Positions 45,470 to 56,989 of a DNA stretch of 64,000 bases are shown here, in pieces. The notes beneath the pieces are model-generated. The model worked only from the letters and a program-made list of their open reading frames with translations, did no database searches and was not told the DNA's origin. Each line of letters begins with the position of its first letter. Within the stretch, counting starts at the first letter, position 1. Location of the stretch: contig OZ029915.1 in assembly GCA_964023275.1 (NCBI GenBank), positions 38,009,073-38,073,072 of the forward strand. The letters are read 5' to 3'. The translations under genes and the position numbers were made by a program. This DNA is from Norana najaformis (Eukaryota > Annelida > Clitellata > Crassiclitellata > Hormogastridae).

Positions 45470-46500
45470 TGCCTAGAAATAGTGATGAAAGTCATTCAGA
45501 GCAATGGCAGTGAAACATCATTACAAAGAGCGATTATAAACAACTTATGATTTGCAGATGATGTAGATCTCATAGGGGGAACTTGTGAGTCATTGCAGAC
45601 GAGTGTTTCACAGGGCAGGGTAGGATGGCAAATTGAAGACAATATAGCAAAACAAAAATATTGCCTATGGGGAGAGAAAACATTGAGAGAAACAACATAA
45701 TAGAACATCATGTAGAAAATGTGAAAGTTTGTCAATCTGAGAAGCCTTAGAACATGTGACAATGACGGCTCATAGCATAGAAGAGACGAATAGCAAAAGC
45801 AAAAAGAGTAATGATAGGATTTAACACTGTGTAAAAGTAAAACAAGCTGTGCTACCGAGTTGAAAATAATGAAAACATGCATCATCGGCATTGCTTTGTA
45901 AGCCTGTGAAAGATGGACATGAAAGAAGAACGACGTTGAAAAGCTATTGGCTTTTGAAATGAGCTGCTTCAGAAGAATACTACATCTAATAGATCGTTAC
46001 TGTGTAGGAATCTTGAGCAACTCCTTCACTCACAATTGCTTAGCGCCATCGGTTGATGCTTTGTCATTAGATAGTGGTGTTCACTAAATGCAGAAATAAT
46101 AATAATAACTGAGCTGTGCACAGAAAATAAATAATGAACATCAAAGAAAGAAGGCTGAACAGGAAAGTAGACCCGATACAAGTTATCATCACTTATGGAA
46201 CTGGGTCTCTTTGGTGACATGTAGGATGAATGATTTCATTAAGACCAAAAGAATTATTTTGGGAATTACGGACGGCAAATCAAGAAGAGGAAGACATTTC
46301 AGAGAACGATTCCACGATATAGAAGACTGGTGCCAACCTAACATTCACAACTTGACCCCAGCAGCAGGTGACAGATGAGAAGCGTGGAGGGAAGCGATTA
46401 AGTCTGCAGTGGACACCTGTGGACTTTCAGGCCATGGACACAGATGATGATGATGATGATGATGATAATGACGGTGATGATGATGATGAGGATGACGCTG
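45470..46500 (+). mobile_element. Degenerate non-LTR retrotransposon ending in (GAT)n
   Basis: Forward frames with stops give INNLxFADDVDLIGGTCESL near 45536-45595, the reverse transcriptase catalytic A/V-DD block. RRIAKAKRVMIGFN follows near 45790. KKNDVEKLLAFEMSCFRRIL near 45925-45985 is the ACEKWT.KK.....KL.AFEM.C.RR.L segment typical of RTE-like LINEs. FHDIEDWCQPNIHNL and GLSGHGHR lie near 46310-46440. It ends in a GAT microsatellite (46441-46495). No intact frame remains. Confidence 0.8.
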
Positions 46501-47054
46501 AGGAACAGCTCTAATATATTAAACAAGCTGGAAACCAATAATAGTGAAGTGTCTGTTAAATCATTCACCAATAATGGCTGAAACAATTTCTTTTCTTCGT
46601 TGTGGATGATATGATTAATGGCATCGCTTAATTGCTCCTGTTAATGATCATATTTAAAATTTTCCAAACATCATACAAATTGTTTTAATGGTATTCTAAT
46701 TTACTATTAAAATCATTTTCCTCAGTGCTTTTAATCTAGAGGTAAGTTTATTTCATGCTTGATACGATAGATAGCATATATCATATATTATATATTTTAT
46801 ATTAAATATTTTATATAGCATTATTATACCCTGCAGTTTGTTCTCGCCAGTCGTCATGGTCAGCAGAAAGGGAATGTCAAGATCTTTCAGCAATTTTGCT
46901 AAACAAATGTAAAAAAATATTCATTTATGGAACAGCACGCCTGTGCATAGGCCAAGCATTTTTAATGTAGATATATAAGCTATAATTTTCGTTAAAACGC
47001 ACAGTAATAGACGGGCATTGTTCTAGATAAAACAGCGATGCAAAATACATAAAA

Positions 47055-47294
47055 TCAAAAGCATTTCTGTATTAACTGTGAACATTTATAACGCTTGTTC
47101 TCACATGAATGGAATTCCACTGGAAATCTTTTAACGACAACACCGCGACACAGCACGCATGCCAGACTTCCTGGCGGGAAACAAGCTGTGCAGCATCCAA
47201 AATGACGACACATTGTTGTGGCCACACTACGCCATCCCTTGAAGCAGATGACGCATCGGAGCGCTCTTATTACACCTTTATGAAACATAAACAA
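47055..47294 (-). CDS. RING-like zinc finger, terminal exon
   Basis: The minus-strand frame encodes ALRCVICFKGW, TTMCRHFGCCTACF and LACVLCRGVVVKRF before a stop. The CxxC, C-x-H, CxxC, CxxC order matches a RING finger at a protein C-terminus, like the exon at 37406-37602 but with a longer tail (about 20 residues, lysine and cysteine-rich). The 5' boundary is uncertain: plausible acceptors lie near 47275-47290. No upstream exon was identified. Role unknown beyond possible ubiquitin ligase activity. Confidence 0.5.
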   Translation of the reverse strand: MFMFHKGVIRALRCVICFKGWRSVATTMCRHFGCCTACFPPGSLACVLCRGVVVKRFPVEFHSCENKRYKCSQLIQKCF

Positions 47295-48289
47295 TTAGCA
47301 TTAAGAGGCGGTCTTTAAATAAGCGTTCCTAATAACTTACCTGCTACAGTCTGACACGTATATGACGATGGGACACTTTTAGACATGAATTGCCTGGTAT
47401 TGTGACCACTGAAACCTGCAGTCAAGCAGTAGACCTAACACAAATGTGAGTATTGTTATATATAGGCCTAGTGACAATTAGGAAATCGTAGTAAATCTAG
47501 TTAGCAATTTGACTATGGGTAATTCTTATTTTATACATGCGCGTTCTGGTCGAAAGCACCCTTTAATCGACTCTGCAACTTAATAGCCTTATCAGTTCTT
47601 AAAACGAGCCCATAAAAGAAATTTTTGCGAAAATGTAGGTCTATTTCGATAATAGGAATGTCAAATTATAATCTTGCAGTTATTGGGATAGGAACGAGTG
47701 CAGGAAATACTGGTTGCTGATGCAGAATAACCGAGTTAAGAATATTGATAAAGCGACTGAGTTGCAGTTTCGAATAATCGTAGAGGGCCTAATCGTATGC
47801 CAGATTATTTTTGCAATCAACTGCATAATTTTTCCCAATATCTTCCATTTAAGCCATTGTTCGATAGATGTACAACATAGGCTCTGTTAAGTTTTTTCCA
47901 ACTGATGAAAGTTACGCATTATACTATGCTGCTTATTTACAAGCGTTTGTAGGCCTACGTATAGATTGAAAGTCCGTTGAATTTGTGGATTCTTTTTGGA
48001 GTAAGCGGTAAAAGTTCTTAGTAGACTGCAATTAGACATAGATGGATCAAGAATTATTATCTGATAGTAGGAGACTTGCTGATTGCTTGCTGTATTCTAG
48101 AAGCAGTCAGATCTTGGTTCACTGCTTCTCTCCTCTGCCGATTTGCTGGAATGTCACGCGGGTAAACCGCATCATCTGAATCGAGTGGTCCATAGTTGAA
48201 GCCTGCTGCTGCTCCTTGGTCATCACCCGACGGCCCTTGACAGATTATTTTTAAGGCAGTAAACACTGTTGTCAACAATATTTGCTTTG

Positions 48290-48520
48290 TTTATACGTAT
48301 GTATGTGTTTGTTTATGTGTGTATGCATGTGTGTAAGTGTGATTGTATGTATGTATGTTTGTATGTATGTGTATGTATGTGTATGCATATATGTATGTTT
48401 GTATGCATGTATGTATGTATGTTTGTGTGTATGCATGTATATGTATATGTGTGTACGTATGTGTGCATGTATATATTTACGTGTGCATGTACGTATGTAT
48501 GCATGTATCTAGACACCTAA
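48290..48520. repeat. GTAT/GTGT-rich microsatellite
   Basis: About 230 bp of imperfect (GTAT)n with GTGT and GCAT variants. Cys/Tyr/Val-rich ORFs here are artefacts. Confidence 0.92.
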
Positions 48521-49529
48521 TATGTGTACCTATAACACATCAGAAAGTATCTCTGACGCGATGTGAATTGCAAAGCTTCTGTGGCCAAATTGAATCATTT
48601 GCTGTAAAATGTTTTCGTATATGGTTTGCCTCTACTAAATTGCCATTGTTAAATTTGAAATAAGTGTTCCGTTCTGTGGAGTAGATTTTACAGAAGGAGC
48701 AATCAGTTATTCAAATTTTTAACTAACAAATACTACCGACAAGCGTCACTACTGCAAGTGATGTTATGAGAGTTGCGGGGGTAGTAGAAGAAAAGAATTC
48801 GTTATCTGCCTTTCTCTACAACCCCGCTGTGGTAATGGGTTCCACTCGATTATATCATTAGATCATCTTGGAACAGGTATGAAGTCTGCTACTGATGAAG
48901 CTCCTTTAGACTCTTGTACTCTCACCAGCAAGTACACACACGTTGGGCCAATATTTGAGCAATGTTGTTCCGAATCACGCTAATGTAAAACAGTGCCCTA
49001 TATGACACACATCGTCTTTCATAGTAAAGCCTCGTTAAATAAACTAATATTATCACCAACGTGGCTATTTTAATGAATCAGGACACAATTTCCGAAAGAG
49101 GTGACCTATGGCCGTTGACTTACAACAGCATGTATAAGGCACTTATAGCTCTAATCTAATCCAATGATTTATGTAGCGCCGTTATAATTATTCACAAGAA
49201 AATCAATGGTTCCTTCAAGTTAAACTGTAAACAAACGTCACAAGCCTTTGGAGAAGCTCGGTCAAAATTTAATAGATCCTTACGCTACAAAAAATTCTAA
49301 AGTTCTAAAAGTTTCAAGTGTGTGAGCCTATATATAAATTGGCGTAAAACTGACATCGGAGACAAATTGCTAACTGACGACTGTTAACACATGCTGAGAC
49401 AGATATAGGCGCATCCCTTGCGTCAACTTTATAAAGTTGCTTTCATCCAGTAAAGTTATAAGTTGAAACTTTTAATGCGACAGTTGCCTCGCACAACAAT
49501 TACTGGCCACAATCTACCGTCAACAATAG

Positions 49530-49808
49530 ACCTCTTGCAATCTCTGCACAGGTCTTTCACTCAAAACTGAAAACAGTCCTCTTCCACCAATCTTATCGTG
49601 ATCCCTCCACTTCCCTTATGTCTATCGCCACTCAAATTCTAATCACCATCTAACGTCTGCCTGTCTGACCCTTAGTTTTTGACCTGGAACCGAATCTGAC
49701 TTTACCTGCCTATTGATTCATTTTGACTATGCGCCTGTGAATAAGCTGGTTCTCGCGACTAAACTTTTTTGAGTGGTGTGGAAATGTCGAGATTATGATT
49801 ATGGTTTG
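49530..49808 (+). mobile_element. Family A LINE 3'-end copy
   Basis: Starts in the end of ORF2 (CTCTTGCAATCTCTGCACAG, TCACTCAAAACTGAAAACAG). It continues through the polypyrimidine stretch and TGACCTGGAACCGAATCT to a diverged tail (GATTATGATTATGG). It abuts the segmental duplication that begins near 49846. Confidence 0.88.
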
Positions 49809-50006
49809 CTATTAAAAGTTCCCCAAAGAATACTGTGTCGAAATTGAAGATTCTTGCTGAGACTTGACGAAGGACATAATCAGTCATTCACACTCTTCGC
49901 TGACATTGATATTCAATCGCATTTTCTCTTGGAGTCGGAAACCAAATCACGTAGTTTTCGTGGGCGTCAGTTCAGTGTAGTTTATGTATTCACAATTAAA
50001 GGGGGC

Positions 50007-50323
50007 TTAAGAATTATGATAAAGCACATGACGATGATACTTGCCGAATGACTGCATCAAAGAAGTTTGAGGATGCTGGCCCAATGGAATGGCACGAGAG
50101 GCACTCACAGCATCCGATTCCAATAGTTCAGGCTCAAGGATGGAACCTGTTTCGGATTCTGTCCTCTGGGATTCAGCCGCAACTAAGCCTGACGAACATT
50201 GTGGAGAGCAGAAGCGATGGTCTAAGTGCGCCTTTTCGTGGTCAAGTGGCGAGTTGAAACCACACGCAAGACATCGCCACCCTTTCATGGCTGGCACCAG
50301 TCGTTCACGTTGCTCCAGCTTTT
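50007..50323 (-). CDS. Zinc-finger-like exon, copy A
   Basis: The minus strand has an acceptor-like ATATTCAG directly above 50323. It is followed by an open frame to a stop at 50007, with lead-in LEQRERLVPAMKG, then WRCLACGFNSPLDH and HRFCSPQCSSG. The C-x2-C, H, C-x3-C residues could bind zinc. The remainder is Ser/Glu-rich, ending GKYHRHVLYHNS. I do not recognise the family and found no partner exon. Conservation of the frame, the acceptor and the cysteines in all three copies argues that it is or was coding. Confidence 0.45.
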
Positions 50324-51078
50324 CTGAATATCATAATAAAAATCTAAAAGAATTAGGTCTCTGCAAAAGGCCGCATTCAGAGAGAGTCTACTTTCAGCTT
50401 ACTTGCAGATTTTAGGCTTAGTTCATTCAAAAGAACATAAATTGTCTGAGTACAGTCTTGATTAACCGTTTGTTGCTCGGTGTACCATCGGTTGAATTCT
50501 TATTTAATAGGAACCGGTGTCACAGAAGGCGTGGAAGAAGTAACTGAACTCGTTTTGAAACTCGTAAATGTCACTGAGAGCTGCTACTTAACTCCTAGTT
50601 GACAGAGGTAGATCTTTGTCTTGGTCCTAGTTGACAGAGGCAGATCTTTGTCTTGGACAAGCAGTTTAGTGGTGCGGAAAAATGGGGCATTTTCAACAAA
50701 TGGAAGTCGATAGAATTTGGTCCCATATAATTATCTCAATTGACTAATCAGGCATATGCTTATATGGGTCGTAGCTCTTTTTGTGACCAAGATAAAAAGC
50801 CAATGGTTAGAAGATGAGAAGGGTTCGGTCCTGAGCCTGAAAACATTCTTAGTGTTTTGGAGACTTATGCTCGGTTGTTCTGTCGTTATTTGACGAAAAT
50901 TCTCTTTTCTTTGGGTAAGCTTCTTTCTGAGACTTGACGAAGGACAGAATCAATCATTCAAACTCTTAATTGACAATGACATTCAATCGCGTTTTCTCTT
51001 GGTGTCGGAAAGCAAATCACGCATAGTCTTCGTGGGCGTCAGTTCAGTGTAGTTTATGTATTCACAATTAAAGGGGGC

Positions 51079-51389
51079 TTAAGAATTATAATAAGGCATA
51101 TGACGATGATACTTGCCGTATAACGAAGAAGTTTGATGAAGCTGGCCCAATGGAATGGCAGGCGAGCCACTCACAGCACCCGATTCCAACTGTCCTGGCC
51201 CAGGGATGGAACCTGTTTCGGATGCTGTCCTCTGGGTTTCATCCACAACTAAGCCTGACAAACATTGTGGAGCGCAGACGCGATGCACAGTCAGCGACAT
51301 TGTGTGGTCGAGTGGCGAGTTGAAACCACACGCAAGACATCGCCACCCTGTCATCGTTGGCACCAGTCGCTCACGTTGCTCCAGATTTC
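51079..51389 (-). CDS. Zinc-finger-like exon, copy B (diverged)
   Basis: The acceptor-like CATCCAG lies directly above 51389. The frame keeps WRCLACGFNSPLDH, the histidine, C-x3-C (VCAPQC) and the C-terminal GKYHRHM.Y.NS. It differs at about a third of positions from copies A and C and is two residues shorter without a frameshift. The pattern, with cysteines and aromatic residues kept and linker residues changed, looks like protein-level constraint. Confidence 0.45.
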
Positions 51390-51633
51390 CTGGATGTCAC
51401 AAAAATCTTTGAAGATAAGACCTGTGCAAAAGGCCGTATTCAGAGACAGTCTACTTTCAGGTTACTTGCAACTATAGCCTTAGCTCATTCAAAAGACCTT
51501 AAATTGTCTGAGTACAGTCTTGGTTAACCTTTTCTTGCTCGTTGTGCCATTTGTTGAATTCTTATTTAATAGGAACCAGGGCCACAGAAGGCGTCAGTTC
51601 AGTGTAGTTTATGTATTCACAATTAAAGGGGAC

Positions 51634-51950
51634 TTAAGAATTATGATAAAGCATATGACGATGATACTTGCCGAATGACTGCATCAAAGAAGTTTGAGGA
51701 TGCTGGCCCAATGGAATGGCACGAGAGGCACTCACAGCATCCGATTCCAATAGTTCAGGCTCAAGGATGGAACCTGTTTCGGATTCTGTCCTCTGGGATT
51801 CAGCCGCAACTAAGCCTGACGAACATTGTGGAGAGCAGAAGCGATGGTCTAAGTGCGCCTTTTCGTGGTCGAGTGGCGAGTTGAAACCACACGCAAGACA
51901 TCGCCACCCTTTCATGGCTGGCACCAGTCGTTCACGTTGCTCCAGCTTTT
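51634..51950 (-). CDS. Zinc-finger-like exon, copy C
   Basis: From the conserved start MPAMKG it differs from copy A by a single residue (Val to Met in KYHRHMLYHNS). The same acceptor-like ATATTCAG precedes it at 51951. The near-identity to copy A, with copy B between them, points to a recent duplication or gene conversion between the outer units. Confidence 0.45.
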
Positions 51951-52441
51951 CTGAATATCATAATAAAAATCTAAAAGAATTAAGTCTCTGCAAAAGGCCG
52001 CATTCAGAGAGAGTCTACTTTCAGCTTACTTGCAGATTTTAGGCTTAGTTCATTCAAAAGAATATAAACTGTCTGAGTACAGTCTTGATTAACCGTTTGT
52101 TGCTCGGTGTACCATAGGTTGAATTCTTATTTAATAGGAACCGGTGCCACAGAAGGCGTGGAAGAAGTAATGGAACTCGTTTTGAAACTCGTAAATGTCA
52201 CTGAGATCTGCTACTTAACTCCTAGTTGACAGAGGCAGATCTTTGTCTTGGACAAGCAGTTTAGTGGTGCAGAAAAATGGGGCATGCATGGGACGTAGCT
52301 CTTTTGTGATCAAGAGAAAAAGCCAATGGTTAGAGGATAAGAAGGATTCGGTCCTGAGCCTGAGAACATTGTTGGGGTTTTGGAGACTAAGGTTCAGTTG
52401 CTCCGTCGGTATTTGACGAAAATTTTCTTTTCCTTGAGTAA

Positions 52442-55371
52442 ATTGCACTTCCTTTAAAATGCATTGAACTAATACTATTTAAACCAGAAAAAAACATTAA
52501 TCTTCACTTATCTTGGAAACGAACATCTCAGACAAAAAATTTGCTGCGATTCTAAAATGATTTTTTGAAAATTGATCCAAATTTTTAACGTATTGGCCAA
52601 TTAAAATATGTTATGGACCGACAAATTGGACGTCTTAGTCCTTTTTAATATCACCCATTTTGCTATTATTACAGACATTTTCTTGATTTTTGCCGAAAAT
52701 TTTTTTAAACAGCGAAATGATTGTCTTTATGTGAAGATTTACTTAATTTCCAACCAATAGAAGTCACTAGAAGTTAGTCGCATATAATTATCTCAATTAA
52801 GCAATTAGGCATATGTTTACATGATGTCCAGAAAAAAGAAATCCCAAGAAAAATTACAATTATAGCTTAAGTATAGTTTAAAAACTGTTAATACATTTTA
52901 AACATCTATTTGCCTTCGTATTTTATGTAGGAAATATTCCCGTTGATCGGGACAGTATAGGCCCCCATGTAGCTATCCTGTCTTTTTTAATCGCGTTTGT
53001 ATTTGTTGAACTAAGATGAGAATAGCTTACTTACCTACTTAGCTAGTGTAAAGAAGTTTAGTGTAGCTTGTTTGTAGTGGTAGATTTGTGTACAGAGGTT
53101 GTAGATACATTTTAAACATCTATTTGCCTTTTGTAGGCAGGTCAGCGTATGAGATTAATAGCTCGACTATAGAACATGGCCAGCTTAAGTAAAGTCCAGC
53201 TTTAAAGTAGGAACATGGGCTTAATGAATCGTATGGTGTGTGCCACATCAGCATGGCGGATCTGGTATGACAGAGCAAATTTCAAAATTGAACAATGGCC
53301 GATGTCACAAAGCAGCAGGTGTTTATAATGGAGAGTTAGCATTGGACAAGCGCAAGTCAGCGAAAACGGTTGTCAGCCATTAAAAACCAAACGAATGAAG
53401 ATGCGGAAAAAAGATGCATCCTGTATTAAATCGTTGGATACTTTCCTTGGTACATGTCGCTGTGAAACATGTAGAAAAGCCTTCTAAAATCTGTTTTGTG
53501 ATCGAACGTTAGGTTAAGTTCCGGTACACCCCAATACATGTTAAGTTCCGGTTCACCCCAATACATAGTAGATTACAAGCATATAATATCTTGAAAGTTT
53601 CACTGGAAATTTTCACAAAATTTATTAAATTTTTCAATATTTAAATTCGATCGAATTTTTATTAGAAGTATCCTAAGTCGAAAAGAACTTCGAAAGAATT
53701 TCGAACTTAGCTGTGTCAATGAACTGAAGCGCGCAATTGCAATTTTACGAGAAAGAGGCAAGGGAACTTCAAAACTTCACGAGAAAGATGGCGAGAAAGA
53801 TGGCGAACATCCTTCTACTCTCTGTAGCTGTCTATGTCTGACGTCAGGTTGGAGAGCGTTTTTGGTGAAGTGCGACTAGTACGATACTTCGAGAATAACG
53901 TTTCATCTCAGAAACCGAAGCCAGGAATGTCAAAAGCTCATCAGGCTGGAAGAGGGAAGATATTAAATTTTATTTGTCTCTATTAATTGATTTAGTTAGA
54001 ATAATAGCTGCCTGAATAGACGTAGAACGATATAGGTTTAATTACATCATATGAACTGAACCATACTATCTTGACTATTAGTTATCATCTAAAATTAAAC
54101 CCGTTTAAACTTTACTGTTAGTTTTGAAAGAGCCATCATTTTATCAAGACCAAATTCGTTTAATTTGAAATTGATATGAAAAGTACTAGGGATAGATGTA
54201 TACTGACTGAAGTGTTAGTCATTTGCGTACACCCTTTCCCAAAGACTTACCACCGAAAGCGTTTTCACGCCCTCTATGGATTGTGATGCAAGTTACAATC
54301 TGCCAGTAAGGTAAATATTACGAAGAGTGCAACCGGTAGTAGTCCGAAAGGACTGCTACATATGTTAAGTTCCGGTACACCCCAGTGCATAGTAGATTAG
54401 GCCTACAAGCATATAATATCTTGAAAGTTTTATTGGAAATTTTCACAAAATTTATTAAATTTTACAATATTTAAATTTCACTGCTCATCACTAGGTAGGT
54501 CTAATATAAAATTGGACCAAATGAAGGAAGAGTAGACCTAATCACCGTAGAAAGGTTAGGTCCATGGCAATCTAGCTCGCTCATTATAAATACATTTCCC
54601 GTGTTTACTGGAAACTGGTGTGTTATGCTTTTTTCCTTTGCAGATGATCTACTCGAAGCATCTGTTAACAAGTGACATTTGGCTCAACAAAGTAGGCCTA
54701 CACCTGCAACCACAGAAAAATGTAATACCACTGGACTCACCTAAAACGTCGCGTATCCAAAGTATTAAATTATTTACTATTTCGGACTTTAGCAGTTAGG
54801 CCTACTAATTTCGCAGTCCTGTGTACTCAGCGCGGCTTTAATCAACGCAATGAAATGAAAATGTCACACAGATTTCCGCACAGCGCATGCGTGGGCTTCA
54901 TGGTTAACCACGACTGCTATCGTTCCCCCTGGGTTTTTTGCAGCTTATGTCATCCGACATTATGTCAGCAGGCAGCCACAAACAAACGCGCGAAAAACAA
55001 TGCTACACAATCTCACGCACAATAACCAGATAAAACCATTAAGCTTACAGGCTTAATAGGATACATGCAAAAAACTAAGCAGTCTAGGCATATGTATATA
55101 GGCCTATAATGCGAGTATTTAAAAGTGATTAAATTTATATAATATATGAAACAGACTATAATATTATTCGCATATATATCCACACGTACTTGTACATATA
55201 CACACGTATATTTGCAAATAAACTGCATTATATCTAATAATCAGCGAAAACCACGTAGACTATAGACTAAACGCAACCTAATTAGGCCTGTGTGCCTACA
55301 CGATATGCTTTTGTACGACTACGCCTTCAAATTGTCGGTACACTACGGATAACAGTTACTCGACAAGCATT
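52442..55371. other. Intergenic with direct repeats, no gene recognised
   Basis: AT-rich sequence. A 25-bp stretch TACATTTTAAACATCTATTT... occurs at 52892-52916 and 53106-53130. A longer direct repeat pair is at 53514-53647 and 54365-54477 (listed separately). No recognisable coding exon. Confidence 0.45.
53514..54477. repeat. Direct repeats of about 115-130 bp, 850 bp apart
   Basis: Both copies begin TTAAGTTCCGGTACACCCCA and include ATAGTAGATTA, CAAGCATATAATATCTTGAA and AAATTTTCACAAAATTTATT. The first copy also contains an internal duplication of TTAAGTTCCGG.TCACCCC. The intervening segment has no recognised coding. The layout is compatible with two terminal repeats of a small element or with a local duplication. 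Confidence 0.75.
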
Positions 55372-56952
55372 ATGACATTGCTTCCTCACACAAATCTTAC
55401 GGTCTTTAATTTATATCGCCCTCTGTCCTCCTCCTCATATTCAAGTCCTCCATCGGTCTTTCTGAAAGAATTTACAACCCTTCTTTCCACTGCATCCACC
55501 ATACCTCATGAATTCCTGATTACAGATGACTTTAATAACTTATACATGTTGATAATCCCTCTGATACATTCGCTTCTGAAGTCCTCACCCAACTAACTTG
55601 GTTCAGCATGTCAATTTTCCTACCCACACTCACAATCACACACTTGATTTCATTATCACATCATCATTTTCCAGTTTATCACATAAAATATCTTTTTCTT
55701 TCGACACGCCTTCTGATCATTATCCCATTTTTACACGCCTTAACACTCAACCTAATCCACGCTCTGATCCTGTCTTTCATTCTTTTCGTCGCATTAGTTC
55801 AATAAATATTGAAGCCTTCATACAAGATGTATAATGTTCAAACCTTGTTTTAAATTTATCTGCCTCCCTTTATGAACTTCTGTCTTGGTACAACAGCACT
55901 CTTTCCATGATTCTCGACAAACATGCACCTATTATTACTAAATCCAATTTTCACTCTACAATTCCCTGGTACAATTCCTATCTTCAAGCCTTCAAATCTT
56001 TCTGGCGACACCTAGAGCGTGCTTACAAGCGCACCCGTGATCATCAACTTCTGTCTGCCCATAAATCTGCTACAAATAAATACCATCATCTTCTAGCTAC
56101 AGCTAAAAAGACACTTTACTCATCACTAGGCCGCTCCCGATCCTCTAGCCCTCGCCTTTTCTGGAAAACCAATAATCAACTCCTCCATCGGAACTGCCCC
56201 AGTCCGCTTCCAAATTCTCTTCCATCCTCTCCGGTATCCAACTCCATTTGTTCCTTCTTTTCGGACAAAATAGTACCATCGGTTTTTCTTTTCAATCTCT
56301 CTTTTCCATAACCTCCAACAATCCAGCTATTGATGCCTCCTCTTCCATTTATGACCGCCTACATTCCCTACCTCGATCCTCACTATCTGCTTTTCAACCA
56401 ACACCAGAAACCGAAATATTAAATCTGCTAAAACCTCTTTCAAACAGACAATGCGAACTTGTATATACCTAACTCCTTACTGAAAGACTGCGCATCTGAC
56501 CTAGTTCCAATCATTTCCAAAATAGTCAACCTCTTCTTGTTACTGGTAATTTTCCCATTCGTTTCAAATACTCCTCTGTTATCCCTCTTCTCAAGAAACC
56601 ATCACTTGACAAAGAAATCTTTTCAAACTACCGGCTTATTTCGAACCTGCTTTCAACTCCAAATTAACTGAAAGGATTGTCCTTTCCAGGATCAGTGACT
56701 ATCTAGTTACAACTTCACTCCTAAATCCTGCCAGTCTGGTTTTGTTAAACGCCACTCGACTGAAACCCTACTCACTTCTCTCTACAAAATGTTTTTTCTG
56801 CCATCTCTCACCAACAAGTCTCTTGCTTCTGTCTCCTTGATATTTCAGCAGCCTTTGACATCATCGACAACAAAATCTTACTCATAAGACTTTCATCCTG
56901 GTTCGGTTATACTGACACTGCTTTCCTCTGGATACAATCGTATCTCTCCACC

Positions 56953-56989
<37 letters not shown>

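Larger units (their letters stand above)
46501..49529. other. Mostly intergenic
   Basis: Apart from the RING-like exon at 47055-47294 and the GTAT tract at 48290-48520 no gene is visible. Bases about 48700-48735 (GCAATCAGTTATTCAAATTT...AACAAATAC) recur at about 60543-60580, another interspersed repeat. Confidence 0.4.
49846..52441. repeat. Tandem segmental duplication, three units
   Basis: Unit A spans about 49846-50920, unit B about 50921-51588 and unit C about 51589-52441. A and C are nearly identical (a few substitutions over hundreds of bases). B is more diverged and shorter. Unit C begins inside the segment GGCGTCAGTTCAGTGTAG, joined to the end of B through CACAGAAGGCGT, suggesting recombination at GAAGGCGT. 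Unit C lacks about 110 bp that A has after GGGGCAT. Each unit carries one copy of the minus-strand zinc-finger-like exon. Confidence 0.92.

Noticed and set aside
48269-48663. Cys/Tyr/Val-rich ORFs, possible cysteine-rich peptide
   Set aside because: They are generated by the GTAT/GTGT simple repeat.
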